A DNA stretch of 64,000 bases from Saprospiraceae bacterium (GTDB taxonomy: Bacteria; Bacteroidota; Bacteroidia; Chitinophagales; Saprospiraceae), in the NCBI GenBank assembly GCA_041392805.1, contig JAWKLJ010000001.1, positions 186,001 to 250,000 on the forward strand, given 5' to 3'. Made by a program: the position numbers and the translations under genes. Under the pieces are notes generated by a model that saw nothing but the letters and a program-made list of their open reading frames with translations, did no database searches and was not told the origin of the DNA. Below are positions 9,435 through 21,700 of the stretch, one piece after another (within the stretch, counting starts at the first letter, position 1; each line of letters opens with the position of its first letter).

Positions 9435-10438
9435 TACTCTACCCTAATAAAAATCGGGTAGGGGTAAATTATTAGGATTGATCTGCATCCAGCGCAAAAA
9501 TCGGATGACCAGATCAAGGAATAATTGAAAATTTCGTTTCCAAACTCTTCGCAGGCCTTCCCGGACAATGTCGATTCCCCTGTGTGAGAAGCTGTTTTCT
9601 TTGTAACCGTGATTTTTCACCTCAATTGCTTTCCGGCACAAATGTTGATGAAGTCCGACGTTGGCAACCATAGCGTAAGCGATGCTAACCAATGCCCCTG
9701 CAAGCACTCAGTTGTAATGTCTTGCGGCCCTGAAGTAATTGCTCTAACGTATGAACATACTCCTGGAGACCTACCTGACGAGTAATATTATGATGCCTGG
9801 ACACACGAACGCAAAACCGAATACCTTGATCTTTAAGGAATTTCAGCCAACGATGTCCAATAAACGCTCGATCACCAAGGAATAAGCCAATGCGTCCAGT
9901 CAATAGCCGGATACATTTTTTAAGTAGATCGATTCGATCTTCCGTATTGGAGTTGCCGCTATTATTGTCCAGTAACTCCCAATACAAGGGGATACTAATA
10001 TGTCGCCAACGCAAAATAATCATTAGAATATTGACCTGGCATTTGCCAAAATCCCATTCTGTTCGGTCAATACATATTTCCCTCTTTTGGGTAAGAACAT
10101 GGCTTATAATAAAGCTACCTGTTCATAAACTAGCTACACCTCTCGGAAGAAATCCTGTATCCTGACTTTATTAGAAGAGGCTTTGACTTCGTCATTAAGG
10201 GCTTGAGCGATCTCACAAAACTGTACCGATCGAGTTTTGATCATCCCCAATACAAAAAGTACGATGAATTTTTTACGAGCCAGATTCTTTACAATTGGCA
10301 ACTTATCCAGAATCGCCGTAACTTCGGAGCAGCAATATTGCTTCATAAGGAAGTTAGTCGTTTTTGAGTGTGGTAACCCAAATATGACGCTTCCTTATGT
10401 ATTTTTCAACCCCGCTAACTTTTTAGGAGGGTAGAGTA
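9435..10438 (-). mobile_element. Decayed IS4-type insertion sequence, about 1.0 kb
   Basis: Inverted ends begin TACTCTACCCT-A/C-A/C-TAAAAA at 9435 and, inverted, at 10438. The interior is a minus-strand transposase split into several frames. No clear target duplication was found. It is a dead relic next to the active IS. Confidence 0.65.
9444..10346 (-). pseudogene. IS4-family transposase pseudogene
   Basis: Three minus-strand pieces in different frames add up to one transposase. The N-terminal piece (10346-10134) contains ILDKLPIVKNLARKKFIVLF…FCEIAQALNDEVKASSNKVRIQDFFREV. The middle piece, whose frame continues from about 10075, reads ICIDRTEWDFGKCQVNILM then IPLYWELLDNNSGNSNTEDRI…GLFLGDRAFIGHRWLKFL. 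The C-terminal piece (9707-9444) is KAIEVKNHGYKENSFSHRGIDIVREGLRRV. Catalytic Asp positions (CIDRTEWD and LGDRAFIG) survive, but a stop after FFREV and at least two frameshifts abolish the protein. Confidence 0.75.
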
Positions 10439-10490
10439 GAATTAGCGAAAAACTAATAATTCATTTTTTACATATCAAAGTTCCAAAACA

Positions 10491-12685
10491 ATGCCAGCAA
10501 GACCAGTAATTATCCTATTGATGTGTTTGCCATTTAGTAGCTCATCTGTTGCGCAAAAAATCTACTACGGCACTACTCCGCAGATTGGTTTTTCCATGTT
10601 CATGGATGATATGTCCAGCCCTTTAATAGTATCAGAGAGGGTACGGCTTCCCGCTCCGCCCTTCAAGCTCAAATCCACCAGGCCCGGCAAGATTATTGGA
10701 AAATATGGAACGAAAAGGATGATGTGAAGGAGGCAGAGGCGAAATATGTGGATTTGCTGAAGCAAAAAGATGCTTATTTTCTATATCTAGAATGGTTAAA
10801 TCTTACAGGAGGAACTAATGGCTCGAATTCCAATGGTGGCATCAATGGATTGGGCGACGCGATGGATAAAATTTTTGGCGGTTGGGCGACAGGAGAATTG
10901 GATAGAGGCATTTTGCCTATGGCTTGAGGAGCATTCTCGGATTGGGCTAAGTTAGCTTTGAATCCCAAATTGCAGGAGAGCGATGAAGGGCAGAAAAGCA
11001 CCCAGGAAGCCTATCAAAAATATATCCAAAAGAGGGATTTGGGCGAGTTTTTCCTTCGTAACCCCTATTCTCCTTTACTTTCGGTTGATCCAAAGGTTTT
11101 CCTTCCTACATGGTTCTTTCTTTCAAAAGCAAATCCGACGATAGAAGCGGCAGCTACCCAGGTAGAAGAACTTACTACCTTGATCGATCAGCAGCAACTG
11201 ATGCAAGTAGCTGACTATGCTCGTTCGATAGCAGACTGGGATGATTTCCAGAAATCAGAAACCTACAATGTTGGAAACTGGCCTTTGTATTACAGTGCTG
11301 AACGGGTGGATTGGAAGGTTGCTCAGCTTAAGCCTTCACTAGTGGGTCTTTATCACATTAAAAGAAAATATCATTGTACTTGGAAGCAGGCGCAACAGCT
11401 GTTGCAATTTCGTATAAATCGACACGGCCAGACGAAGGTTGACTCTGCTTCGAATATGCTAAGGGCGAATTTGCAAAGTAAAGAACGCCCCTATAGAGGA
11501 GATCCCCTGCCTGGTAGAGGAGCTTTGGAGCCACCACAAGATGGGCTGGCCGCTTTTCTGGGAAAACATGAGATATGGCTGGATATGTTTGATTTAGGGC
11601 GGCAACGAATGAAAAATAAGGATTACTAACAGCTTATCCTGGACAAACTCCGTTCGGAGGCGTCAACGAGTATTAAAGCAGCTCAGGCTGAAAGCCGTTA
11701 TGCTGATTTGATTGCGATCGTTGATGAACAGCTTCTATTGGCTTCAGTGGCAATTGGTGAGGTTTACACTCTCCCCTCTATTTTAGGGTATGCAACCTAT
11801 CACCCGCTTGCCTCAACCGGGCAAATAGGCACTATGAAGAATGCTTTGCAGTTCTTGGGCGCCCTTGCCATTGCCACCGAAGGAGATCAAACTTTTACAA
11901 TTGCTTTACTGAAAGATGAAGAAAGTGGTACTACTTGGGAACGATTGGAAAAGGCTATACAAGTCTTCCGAAAACTATCCCTGGATTACGGAGAAAAGGC
12001 AGTTCTTGAAGCAGGCCGTCAGATTCGCAGCATTGCTGCCCCCAGTTGGGACAAACTGATAGCAGCCAATAAATCCTATGGCAGTTCTATGGAAGATGAG
12101 TTGTCCATCCAATTTCGGAACTCCCTGCTTGCAGATGGGATGCCCGAAGACAATTATTCAGCACAATATGTGCAAAAGTGGGAAGCCTATCAAAATACAC
12201 TGCATGAACATGGTGCCGAGTATGAAGGGCATCCGCTATTTCTGGAAAGGACCATCTCCATCTATGATGATCCTGACCTTACTATACGTGTACGAAATTC
12301 TGATTTGCGGTATCCAGGACGGAGCCTTTCACTGTATCTCATTCATAAAGTTCCCGCAAACCAACGGATTGTCCCTGATCAACATTTTATGGCCCGTTTT
12401 GAGCATCTTATTTTACCCCTTATGAAGTCGTTAGGGGCTGATTTATCTATGTACTATCTCCATAATCTGACAGAAGAACTGGTAAGCCATATTATTCAAA
12501 ATTACAAAATATCGGGCCCAAACTGGACCTATCGGCCACTCAGCATTTTTACCACCAAGAAAGGCAACCAGGAAAATTGGGCCTTCGAAACAGATAAAAT
12601 GCTGATGAGCAACTACACGGATCAGACCTTCTATGACTCCTTTTTTAGTATGTTAAAATCACAAGAGATTTTAAAAGACCGCTAA
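10491..12685 (+). pseudogene. Broken gene for a secreted protein of unknown function
   Basis: A gene of about 730 codons can be reconstructed. It starts at 10491 with a signal peptide (MPARPVIILLMCLPFSSSSV), shifts frame near 10618 (SSP then FNSIREGTASRSALQAQ…), then stays in one frame to the TAA ending at 12685. That frame is interrupted by an in-frame TGA at 10925-10927 and an in-frame TAA at 11627-11629. The continuous protein character on both sides of each stop shows a once-intact gene. It is largely helical (AEAKYVDLLKQKDAYFLYLEW, KNALQFLGALAIATEGD). I recognise no family. It may have been an ancient partner of the CHAT/STAND operon downstream or an unrelated passenger. Confidence 0.7.
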
Positions 12686-12959
12686 GTACGAATCAATATT
12701 TGAATAAGCCAGTTGTATTTCAGAAATATCAATATTCAACTAAAACGCTTAACAAAAATTTATATCCATCAGGCTATTATGGCGCCTAGCTTTTTGATTG
12801 ACAAGGGACTCTTCTACACCGTAACCAATGGCCGCTGCTCAAACAACCGGACGAAATTATTAGCGCCTTGTACAGTGTAATCCAGGCGCAACATGGACGC
12901 GGATTTGTAATCAATTTATTCCTGTAAGATCCAGGCGGTCTTATAAGAGCTTCACTTGG

Positions 12960-13420
12960 CAAGCTCAACACTCGGTGATATTTATGATAGTGCTTCTCCG
13001 ACTGTATGAGCATTATAGGAGCCATCCGCAAAGACTTTCTTTAATCGAACTAGTTGCTCTTTTAATTGGCCAAATGCCTTCATGCCTTCATTTCCGTCAT
13101 AAACTTGTGCCGAACTAACTACAACTCCTCTAATCAATCCCATCGTATCGGCAGCTATATGTCGTTTGCGGCCCTTAATTTTCTTTCCTCCGTCGTATCC
13201 AGTATCTAAACCTATGAAGGAACTAATCTTAACATTTTGACTATCAATACATAAGGCGGAGAGTGATTCTTCCTTATCCTCTCTATAACGTTCAATTTCA
13301 TTTTACCGTTGATTCATCTTTTCGAAACGACCGTCATTTTTCCATTTCCTAAAATGATGATACTAACTTTTTCCGCCATTCCCAGAGCTCTTTAAATTCA
13401 ATCCTTTTTAAAGCTAATTT
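12960..13420 (-). pseudogene. IS5-family transposase remnant
   Basis: The reverse complement reads LCIDSQNVKISSFIGLDTGYDGGKKIKGRKRH, then IAADTMGLIRGVVVSSAQVYD, then FGQLKEQLVRLKKVFADGSYNAHTV, the central part of an IS5/IS427-type transposase (DSQ, GYDGGKKxKGRKRH, FADGxY). N- and C-terminal parts are missing and the frame breaks on both sides, so it is inactive. The adjoining 12700-12960 holds no recognisable gene. Confidence 0.75.
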
Positions 13421-13661
13421 TCATTTGACAATATCGATCAATTTTTATATTATTTAGTATAAAATACATTTTTTGCTGAAAAATATGCAATTTCGCTATA
13501 ACATGTCACGCTCTTTAGCTTGATTTTAATAATCAAGTAATCGTCTTTAATATAAGTCTAATGAAAAATACTGTGGGAATTTTTTGGAGCAAAAAAAGGC
13601 TAAATAAGTTTTTGAATAACCTAGATGGATCACGTGTGCTTTCCTACCTAAAAAAATAAAT
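13421..13661. other. AT-rich leader upstream of the CHAT-STAND gene
   Basis: About 240 bp, very A/T rich and without a gene; it must hold the promoter of the plus-strand operon starting at 13662. I could not pick out a convincing TAnnTTTG box. Confidence 0.4.
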
Positions 13662-16600
13662 ATGAGTGTCCCAGTCATTTTAATAGCTTTTGCAAATGAA
13701 AACTATAATACGAGTAATTACCTGCGGAATTTACCCATAGAATCCATTGGGCTACGAAGCCTTTTACTAAAAGCGGAGGAAGACAACCTTTGTGAATTTT
13801 TGATCATTGAAAACGCTACTTTTGAACAAATCATACAAATATTTCAGCAAAAAAAATATAGGGATCGAATAGCTGTTTTTCACTTTGCCGGCCATGCTGG
13901 TGCACAGCAGTTATTTATGAATAATAAGAGTGGAGTAATGCAGGCTCGATATAGCGACGGACTAGTATCTTTTCTAGCGAGTCAGCCTGCCTTAAAATTA
14001 GTTTTTTTAAATGGTTGCCATACTGAACAAATTGGACAGGCTCTCATTTCTGCTGGGATTCCGGCGGTGATTGGCACTTCATCTGCTATTCTGGATGAAG
14101 TAGCTAGCGATTTATCTTTGAGCTTTTATCAAGGATTAACTAGGGGGTTGGAATTGGCACTTGCTTGGGATCATGCTAAAGATCAAGTCTTATCTAAGCA
14201 AGCGAATACTCACCCTATGAATTTTTATCGAGTTACAAAAGCTTACCGTGAAGATATCGCCATCACGGATCAGCCAGTCATTAGCTTTCCATGGTCTCTT
14301 TCGTATAGTCCCGGTAAAACAGCCATAGGTTTTTGGAGCTTGCCACAAGCTGCTAACAATCCATTATTTGGACTGCCACCAATCAATGATGACTATGATT
14401 TACTGAACGAACCCTTTAAATATTTACAAAGATATGAAGGGCATGGTGCCAGAAATTTCTTTGGTCGTGCTGATTATATACAGCGTATCTATCGCCGCCT
14501 AAATGATAAAGATTCCGCTCCCTTACTTTTGCTTTATGGACAGTCTGGGGTCGGCAAATCTTCCCTTTTAAAGGCAGGTGTAGTCCCACATTTATCTACA
14601 GTTGCTAGTATTATTATTTTAAAAAGGACAAAAGAAAATGGTATTTCTGTTGATTTCAAGGCTGCTCTACAAGAAGAACATTTAAAGATCATAAATAGTG
14701 AAAGTCAAATACAGGATGCCTTGGAAATTTGGAAAGCCATCGAAGCTCACACCAAGCAAAGCCTTTTCATTATCATTGACCAAGTAGAAGATGTATTTAC
14801 AAGACCAAGCGTGGAATCAACTAATGAATTAGGCTTGTTTTTAAAATTAGTACAAACGATTTTTAAACAAAAGGCAAGACGACCTAAAGGGAAATTGCTA
14901 CTAAGTTACCGTAAAGAATTCCATCCTGAAATAGAAGATGTTGTCAAAAAAGAAGGTTTGCCTTATGATTCTATTTTTTTAAAAAAACTCAATCATCAAG
15001 GCATTGAGGAGGTGGTGTTGGGGATAGCATCCACTCCAGCTCATCGCCAAAAGTATCAAATCAAAATAGAACCGGGCCTACCCGCGATAATCGCGGCAGA
15101 TTTACTAAAAGACCCTAACTCTCCTGTTGCTCCTGTCCTGCAAATTTTATTAAGCAATATGTGGCAGTTTTCTCAAAAATCAGAAACAAAGGCATTTTCC
15201 CTTTCGGTTTATAATCTACTACAAAAAAAAGGCATTTATCTAGATGATTTTTTTAGAATGCAGATTGAGATTCTAGACAATTGGAGTAAAAAACAAGCTG
15301 TGCCAGTAGTAGAATCAGGCTTGGCATTAGATATACTCCATTATCACACCACTGACTTTGGTACTGCTGAAAGCAGGGCTAAAACTGATCTCTTCAATAA
15401 TTACCATCATCAGCAACTCATACTACCACAATTATTACAAAAATTAAAATCTCTCTATTTACTAAGTGATACTGGTCACCATAAATCAACATTGGCACAT
15501 GACACACTAGCTCCCATCATACAAAATGCAGTCAAATCCTCAAACAGGCCAGGACAACGGGCACTTCGATTACTAGAAACCAAAACAATTGACTATGAAT
15601 TACATCCTGAACAGACTTTTCTGGAAGAAGATGATTTGGTCATCGTAGAAGAAGGCGCAGTTGGTATGCGAGCTTGGTCGGAAATCGAACAAGCACTCAT
15701 CAAAAAAAGTAACATCAAGCGTAGTAAAACGCTTGCGTCCAGGAAGCGTATTCGGGTGTTCTTTAAGACAATGGTTGCATTACTCATTCTGGCTTTTATT
15801 GCTGTTATCTATTCCTGGCAAATTAGTAAACATCAGGCGCTAGGCAATAAGCTTATCAGTCAAGCGTTGCGGATGGAAAAGGTCGATCCTAGCATAGGTA
15901 TGAAATTAGTTGAGAAAGCTCTACCGCATCTCAGCGATCAATCAATGGCATTACAGGTTAGACATGATCTTTTTAGTAATAATGAGTTTTATGATACCTT
16001 GCTATATTTTGAGTCTCCTATAAATGCGATTAGCATTTCTTCAGATGGTCGGCAAATCGCATTAGCAATAGGTACAGAGGTGCAAATAAGAGATACAGAA
16101 AACTTCAATTTACTCAATGGTCTTGCCCATTCAGAAACAGTATATTCTGTTATATATTCCCAGGATGGTAGCATGATTGTTACTGGATCTGCAGATCATC
16201 AAGTAAGGCTTTGGGATAGGAGAGGCAGCATGATCAACTCTTTTATTCATCAAGATGAAATCGAAAGTATTGCTATTTCTCCTGACAATAAGCTGATTCT
16301 GGCTAGCGACAAACAAGGGCATGTAAAACTCTGGCATCAAGATGGAACCATTAGTATGATCATAGGTAATATGGGAACTAGTGTAGAGGCCGTCGCATTT
16401 TCAACTAGTGGGGATAAGTTGTTGATCGGTAATGGATTTGGAGAAATTCAGATCCGGGATTTAGATGGGGTCTTGATAAAAACCTTGTTGGCACATAAAG
16501 ATCGAGTACTTTCTTTTTCTCTCAACCCTATTGGTGATGGTTTTATTTCAACTAGTAGAGATGCTACTATAGCTCGCTGGAGCAATGATGGCCAATTGCA

Positions 16601-17792
16601 AGCCAAATACGTGGGGCATGAAAAGCGTGTTAATGCAGGTCAGTGGCTAAATAACCATGAAAAAATCCTCACCGCAAGTGACGACAATAGTATTAGATTA
16701 TGGAATATGGAGGGGCAGAATTTAAAGATTTACCGAGGACACAACAGTTTTGTCAATGACTTGGCTGTCGCTGCAAATAATACTTGGTTTGCATCTGCAG
16801 GTGCCGATAGCACACTAAGGGTTTGGCGAATAGATTCAAAAGTAGACCATATTATTTCCACAGAAGAAGAGGGTCTTTTTACGAGTTTGGCCATTTCTGA
16901 AGATGGCCAGTTAATTATAGCTGGCACAAAATCCAGTCTTTCAGCTACAGGAAACGAAGACCCATTCACTTTTTTTGATTTTGTGGACGCTGAATTACAG
17001 GGTTCTCAGAATGCTATTGTGTGGAATAATAAAAATGAACGACTCTTAACATTGGAAGGACACCAAGGACGAATAAATTCGGTAGCCGTTGCCAAAGATG
17101 GTACGCTTTTCTTGAGTGGAGCTGCTGATGGAAAAACCATACTTTGGGATCAAAAAGGCAACATCATTACTGAATTTTTGCATCAGGATGAAATAAATAG
17201 TGTAGCCATTTCCCCAAACAAAGACTTTATCCTTAGTGGTGCTAGCGATAGCCTTGCGATCCTCTGGAATATTGAAGGTAAAGAAACTACATTGCTAGAG
17301 GGACATAATGACCTGGTAAGCGCAGTAGCTTTTTCTCAAGATGGTCAGCGGCTATATACCGCTTGTTTTGATAACCTGGTTCGAGTTTTCGATCTTAAAG
17401 GTCAGCTGCTTCATACTTTCGACGGACATCGAAATAGAGTCAGCTGCCTCGCAATTAGCCCTGATGGGCAACAAGTATTATCCGGTGGATGGGACAATCA
17501 AATCATTCGCTGGTCTAATTCTGGAGAAATACTTAGCAGTTATTTTATTAAGTCCAAAAATGATACTGGTGGACAAACTATTATTGCGCTTGCTTTTTCT
17601 CCCTATAGCGATAAAATAGCCTTTACGGCTGAAGGTGGAATCAGCCAAGTACTAACACGGAAAGGCCAGGTATTGCAAACAATAACTTCGCTAAATAATC
17701 AGTCTGCTGCCAGTCTGCTATTTGCACGGGGAAGGGAACAAATAATTATCGCTAGTGGGGCTAAAATTAAATTTTGGAAATTATTGGATTAG
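13662..17792 (+). CDS. CHAT protease - nSTAND1 NTPase - TM - WD40 protein
   Basis: 1376 residues. Residues 1-190 are a CHAT (caspase-fold) domain with the His in HFAGHAG (H78) and the Cys in FLNGCH (C119). At 257-270 YEGHGARNFFGRADYIQRIY leads into an nSTAND1 NTPase with Walker A GQSGVGKSS (293-301) and Walker B SLFIIIDQVED (about 367-377). A single transmembrane helix (about 701-720, MVALLILAFIAVIY) follows, then about 12 WD40 repeats to the C-terminus (many S-x-D-x-x-LWD/RLW motifs). By analogy with STAND proteins, the WD40 propeller would sense a ligand, the NTPase would oligomerise and the CHAT protease would act as effector. The TM places the WD40 on the opposite side of the membrane from the CHAT/NTPase, or at least at the membrane. 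First gene of a co-directional set with the next two; gap 32 bp. Domain calls are strong; role in immunity or cell death is inference. Confidence 0.9.
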   Translation: MSVPVILIAFANENYNTSNYLRNLPIESIGLRSLLLKAEEDNLCEFLIIENATFEQIIQIFQQKKYRDRIAVFHFAGHAGAQQLFMNNKSGVMQARYSDGLVSFLASQPALKLVFLNGCHTEQIGQALISAGIPAVIGTSSAILDEVASDLSLSFYQGLTRGLELALAWDHAKDQVLSKQANTHPMNFYRVTKAYREDIAITDQPVISFPWSLSYSPGKTAIGFWSLPQAANNPLFGLPPINDDYDLLNEPFKYLQRYEGHGARNFFGRADYIQRIYRRLNDKDSAPLLLLYGQSGVGKSSLLKAGVVPHLSTVASIIILKRTKENGISVDFKAALQEEHLKIINSESQIQDALEIWKAIEAHTKQSLFIIIDQVEDVFTRPSVESTNELGLFLKLVQTIFKQKARRPKGKLLLSYRKEFHPEIEDVVKKEGLPYDSIFLKKLNHQGIEEVVLGIASTPAHRQKYQIKIEPGLPAIIAADLLKDPNSPVAPVLQILLSNMWQFSQKSETKAFSLSVYNLLQKKGIYLDDFFRMQIEILDNWSKKQAVPVVESGLALDILHYHTTDFGTAESRAKTDLFNNYHHQQLILPQLLQKLKSLYLLSDTGHHKSTLAHDTLAPIIQNAVKSSNRPGQRALRLLETKTIDYELHPEQTFLEEDDLVIVEEGAVGMRAWSEIEQALIKKSNIKRSKTLASRKRIRVFFKTMVALLILAFIAVIYSWQISKHQALGNKLISQALRMEKVDPSIGMKLVEKALPHLSDQSMALQVRHDLFSNNEFYDTLLYFESPINAISISSDGRQIALAIGTEVQIRDTENFNLLNGLAHSETVYSVIYSQDGSMIVTGSADHQVRLWDRRGSMINSFIHQDEIESIAISPDNKLILASDKQGHVKLWHQDGTISMIIGNMGTSVEAVAFSTSGDKLLIGNGFGEIQIRDLDGVLIKTLLAHKDRVLSFSLNPIGDGFISTSRDATIARWSNDGQLQAKYVGHEKRVNAGQWLNNHEKILTASDDNSIRLWNMEGQNLKIYRGHNSFVNDLAVAANNTWFASAGADSTLRVWRIDSKVDHIISTEEEGLFTSLAISEDGQLIIAGTKSSLSATGNEDPFTFFDFVDAELQGSQNAIVWNNKNERLLTLEGHQGRINSVAVAKDGTLFLSGAADGKTILWDQKGNIITEFLHQDEINSVAISPNKDFILSGASDSLAILWNIEGKETTLLEGHNDLVSAVAFSQDGQRLYTACFDNLVRVFDLKGQLLHTFDGHRNRVSCLAISPDGQQVLSGGWDNQIIRWSNSGEILSSYFIKSKNDTGGQTIIALAFSPYSDKIAFTAEGGISQVLTRKGQVLQTITSLNNQSAASLLFARGREQIIIASGAKIKFWKLLD

Positions 17793-17824
17793 TAGGTTAG
17801 GCATAATGTCAAAAAACCGAAATT

Positions 17825-18625
17825 ATGAAGTTTACACTTTTCGCATTCCTTTTTTTCTTTGATTTTGCAACTACTAAACTTGTATATGCCATTAATCCAG
17901 CGACTACTTATACAGTTATTGCTATTCGTGGGGCTGTAAAAAATGCTGGAAATGGACTATTGCTAAGGACAAGAAGCCGGTTCAATCAAGAAGACCGACT
18001 TTATTTTTCCTCTCCGAAAGACAAATTATTAGTTGTAAATGAGCTTGGACAAACCTTTTTATGCTTATATGCCGATACTAATAAAGGTTTTCAGCTACAT
18101 CCGAGCAAAACACCCCAAAACACTCGTCCAGGTGCACCTTTGAACTTTTTAGCATTAAATCAATATTTCTCAATCGATACTATCTATGTCTTTGATAATC
18201 AGCTAGAAGTGATTACTAATTCAGTAGAGTGCCCTATGAATAAAGAACAATTCTTTTATGTGCAATTTAAGTGGAAAGACAAGATGGTAAACAAAAAATT
18301 ATCGTTTAATGGTGATACTTTACTCATCTCTAGGGAAGATTTATATCAAGTAAAAGGTCAGCAAATCGAGGAAGGCAGCGTTGAAAACCAAGCGCTTCTA
18401 CATTATGATTTGCCTCGGCAAGTTTCTCTTCCTATTAGTGACCTGAAGTTAGTTTTTCTGAATACTGATCAACTTACTGAAGAAATAAGTACCCTTTTAG
18501 ACACTATTGATAAGTTTGATAAAGAAACGCAGTATAATAAAATTGAGGCTTTCATCTTCACCTATTATGGCCGAACAGACGAAGCTAATTTTGAAAAATG
18601 GTTAACCAAACATTTTCGTGAATAA
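17825..18625 (+). CDS. Secreted protein of unknown function, between CHAT-STAND and WD40-caspase genes
   Basis: 266 residues with a cleavable-looking N-terminal signal peptide (KFTLFAFLFFFDFATTKLVYA). The mature part is beta-rich (YTVIAIRGAVKNAGNGLLLRTRSRF, KDKLLVVNELGQTFLCLY) with a helical C-terminus (EEISTLLDTIDKFDKE). The start resembles proteins that read out envelope stress or DUF-type sensor domains, but I recognise no named family. It sits 32 bp after the CHAT-nSTAND1 gene and 141 bp before the WD40-caspase gene, so it is probably part of the same functional unit, acting in the periplasm. Confidence 0.72.
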   Translation: MKFTLFAFLFFFDFATTKLVYAINPATTYTVIAIRGAVKNAGNGLLLRTRSRFNQEDRLYFSSPKDKLLVVNELGQTFLCLYADTNKGFQLHPSKTPQNTRPGAPLNFLALNQYFSIDTIYVFDNQLEVITNSVECPMNKEQFFYVQFKWKDKMVNKKLSFNGDTLLISREDLYQVKGQQIEEGSVENQALLHYDLPRQVSLPISDLKLVFLNTDQLTEEISTLLDTIDKFDKETQYNKIEAFIFTYYGRTDEANFEKWLTKHFRE

Positions 18626-18766
18626 CCATTCCCTCAATGAAGGCTTCAATTGACTTCGATAGATGCTGTATTTACTAAACGTGGTAAAACAAGCACCTTC
18701 TTTGCACTTAATTTTATCTATGAAATAGATATGAAAAAGCTTTTTATCTAACTATAACTCGATATT

Positions 18767-21700
18767 ATGACAAATCCGCCAAAGAAAATCTCTTTTATTC
18801 TAGCACTATTTTTCCCATTGCTTTTAGCAGCCCAAGGAGAAATTCAGCCCGTTGTACAATTTGGTCACCCTGGCTATGTTATTCAACAAATTATCCTTTC
18901 CCCTGATAATGAGATAATGGCAACTACCGATGGTGAATTTTTAAAACTTTGGGATATGTCTTCGCAGCTAGAATTACGATCCTTCCGGGGAGATAATAGT
19001 CGCTTGGGCGAGATAGTTTTTTCAGCAAATGGAGATACTATTAGTTACACTTCAGGCAGATACCGTTACAATAGAAGTGTCTTGACCGGTGAAATATCTT
19101 CAAGAATAGATTTGGTGAAAAAAGCTGAAGAAGAAAGGAAAAGACGGTTAGAGGAGGAAAAAGAGCAAAAAGACCAAAAGAAAGGAAAACGCACTCCAAT
19201 AATAATATTTAATAAACCCGCAGAGAAAGTCGAAGAAAGCGGAGAAAAATACGTACATACAATATTTAGTCAAGATGGCACCTTAAAGGCTTTAATTGAA
19301 GAAAACACCTTAACGGTCATAGAAGAAAAGAACGACAGAAAAGTTCAAGAAATAAAAATTGGCGCTGATCAAGATCAAAAGGTAGAAACTTCAAAAATAA
19401 TGGGATTATTTAGGAAAGATAAAAACGAATCTACTAGTGACTTTGACTATCTCTTTCAAGACATAAGATTTTCACCAGACAATCAGTCAATTCTTGTTGA
19501 TACCACTTTGTACGATATTACTACAGGTAAGGTGAAATTTCAATTTTCCCCTCATAAATTTAAAATAAGAGTCAACTCTTTATTCTTCCAACCAAATTCG
19601 AGTAATCTTATTTTTTGTGGTGAAGTGTTGAATGTTCAGGAACAAGAAGAGCGTAAAGAAGAGAATGTAGAACAAGCAAATGAATTGGAAAAACTCTACC
19701 ACATCTTAAAACAGAGCTATCAGGTAAATCTTGCCCTTGGAAATACTGTTATTTTTGCCAATACAACGACTGGAAAAATTAGCAGTGAAGGAAATTTGGC
19801 AAGTGTCAACACCTCAAACTTTACTAGAGATCAACGTTACTTAATTACAGGACACCTAGACAAATCTGTTTACCTCTGGGATTTAAAAACTCACACTAAA
19901 AGATTAGAAATAAAGTTACGCCCAGCAGAAGATCATGAAGCTATTAATATTTTTGGTATCACCCATATTGTTCAAACAAATGACGATAAATACCTTATTG
20001 TTGCCTGTGCGGGCAGCGTGCCACAAGATCGCCTTACCTTGTGGGATATTGAAACGGGCAGGAAAGTTAATAGTTTTGGAGCAGCAATCCCTCCTATTAG
20101 TTTGGAGGTTCGACCTTCTCTTTCCGATTCCATCATTGTTCAGGAATATAAAGAATATCTGTTCCCATTTGAGCAATTGAATTACAAAGAATATGGAGCT
20201 TATCGTTTGCTAAACCTTAGAAATGGCAAAGCTCCGGCCTTGTATCCAAAGTTCGACTCCATTACTTTCAGCCCTAAACTGGATTACTACCTAGTTCAGG
20301 CCAATGAGTTCCAGCCTATAAAAATTTATGGATCTGAATATAATGAATTCACAGCAGAACTAAAAAATAGCCAGCAATCTTTCGAAGTAGTTGCTTTTAG
20401 CAACAATGCCAAATGGGTAGCTGCTTATAATGGTAGGAGTATTTATATATGGAACACCCAGGATGGTTCCTTGGCATACACGCTCCCACAAGGTAAATGG
20501 AAAATGCTACAGCTTGTTTTTTCTCCTAATGACGACTACCTTATTAGCACCTATGATCCTAAGCGGATTTATTTCTATAGCATGGATAATCCTTCAGAAA
20601 TTTACTACGAGAAAAAGCCAGATATGCTAGAGCAAACTAATGATGGAATTAAAGATGTCACCACTCAATTAGAAGATTGGACCACCAAGGAAAATGGCCA
20701 GAAAATATGGGCCTTTGATATCAACGGTCACCCCATATCTCCGCTTAGCAACTCCAGTTTCGCTCGATGGGATAATAGAATCACCAATGCCCGAAAAGCT
20801 ACCGAACTTTTTGATTTACTAGTTTTTAGGGAGTATTATGATATAGAAATTAGTCCAGATGGGAAATATGCCGCCGCATGGCGAGATGACCTCGCTTCCG
20901 TACAATTTATTGATTTGGAAAATAAAAAAAATATAACACTCGTTCAAGACAATGCTGTACAATTAACCAGCGCTGCCGCTGCTATCTGGTTATCTCAAAG
21001 TCAGGATAAGGAGAGTGTACAACAATTTATTCAAACCTACTTACGAGACAGGTTAGCGTTTAGAGAGTTTACCGCTATTAGTCCTTTATGGGATCGTATG
21101 GCCATAGCTACTAAGTCGAACAAAGAAAATGGTCTATTGATTAGTGTAGTGCCTATCGGAGAGAAACAAGGATGGGTCCAAAGGTTAAAGAACAAAGAAA
21201 TAGAGGGTACATACCGCTTAGAAGCTAGTGGAGACTATGCAGAGGGAATCATCTTCAGCCCCGATGGGCAACTGATTGCTGCAAGTAGTAATAGCCTTAA
21301 TAGCATCCGTATCTGGAATGCAAATGATGGTAGCATACTTAAAACATTGGAAGGACATAGCGGGAAGATTGCCTTTACTTCAAACAGTAAAACCTTAATT
21401 AGTTCGGGCTGGGATCGACAGGTCAAAGTATGGGATATTAACACTGAAAAAGAACTATATAGTTTTATTGCCATTAAAGGAGAAAATGATTACGTCAATA
21501 TTATCCCGACTGGCTACTACAATGCATCAAGAAAAAATTCAGGTGCTATTGCATTTGCATATGGTAAAGATGCATATCCTTTTGACCAATTTGATATCCA
21601 GTTTAACCGCCCCGATCTGCTGCTGAAAGAATTTGAGAACTCTATTGCTTTGGGTAAGAATGAAGCACCTAATAATGTGCTGATCGATGCCTATTATCGC

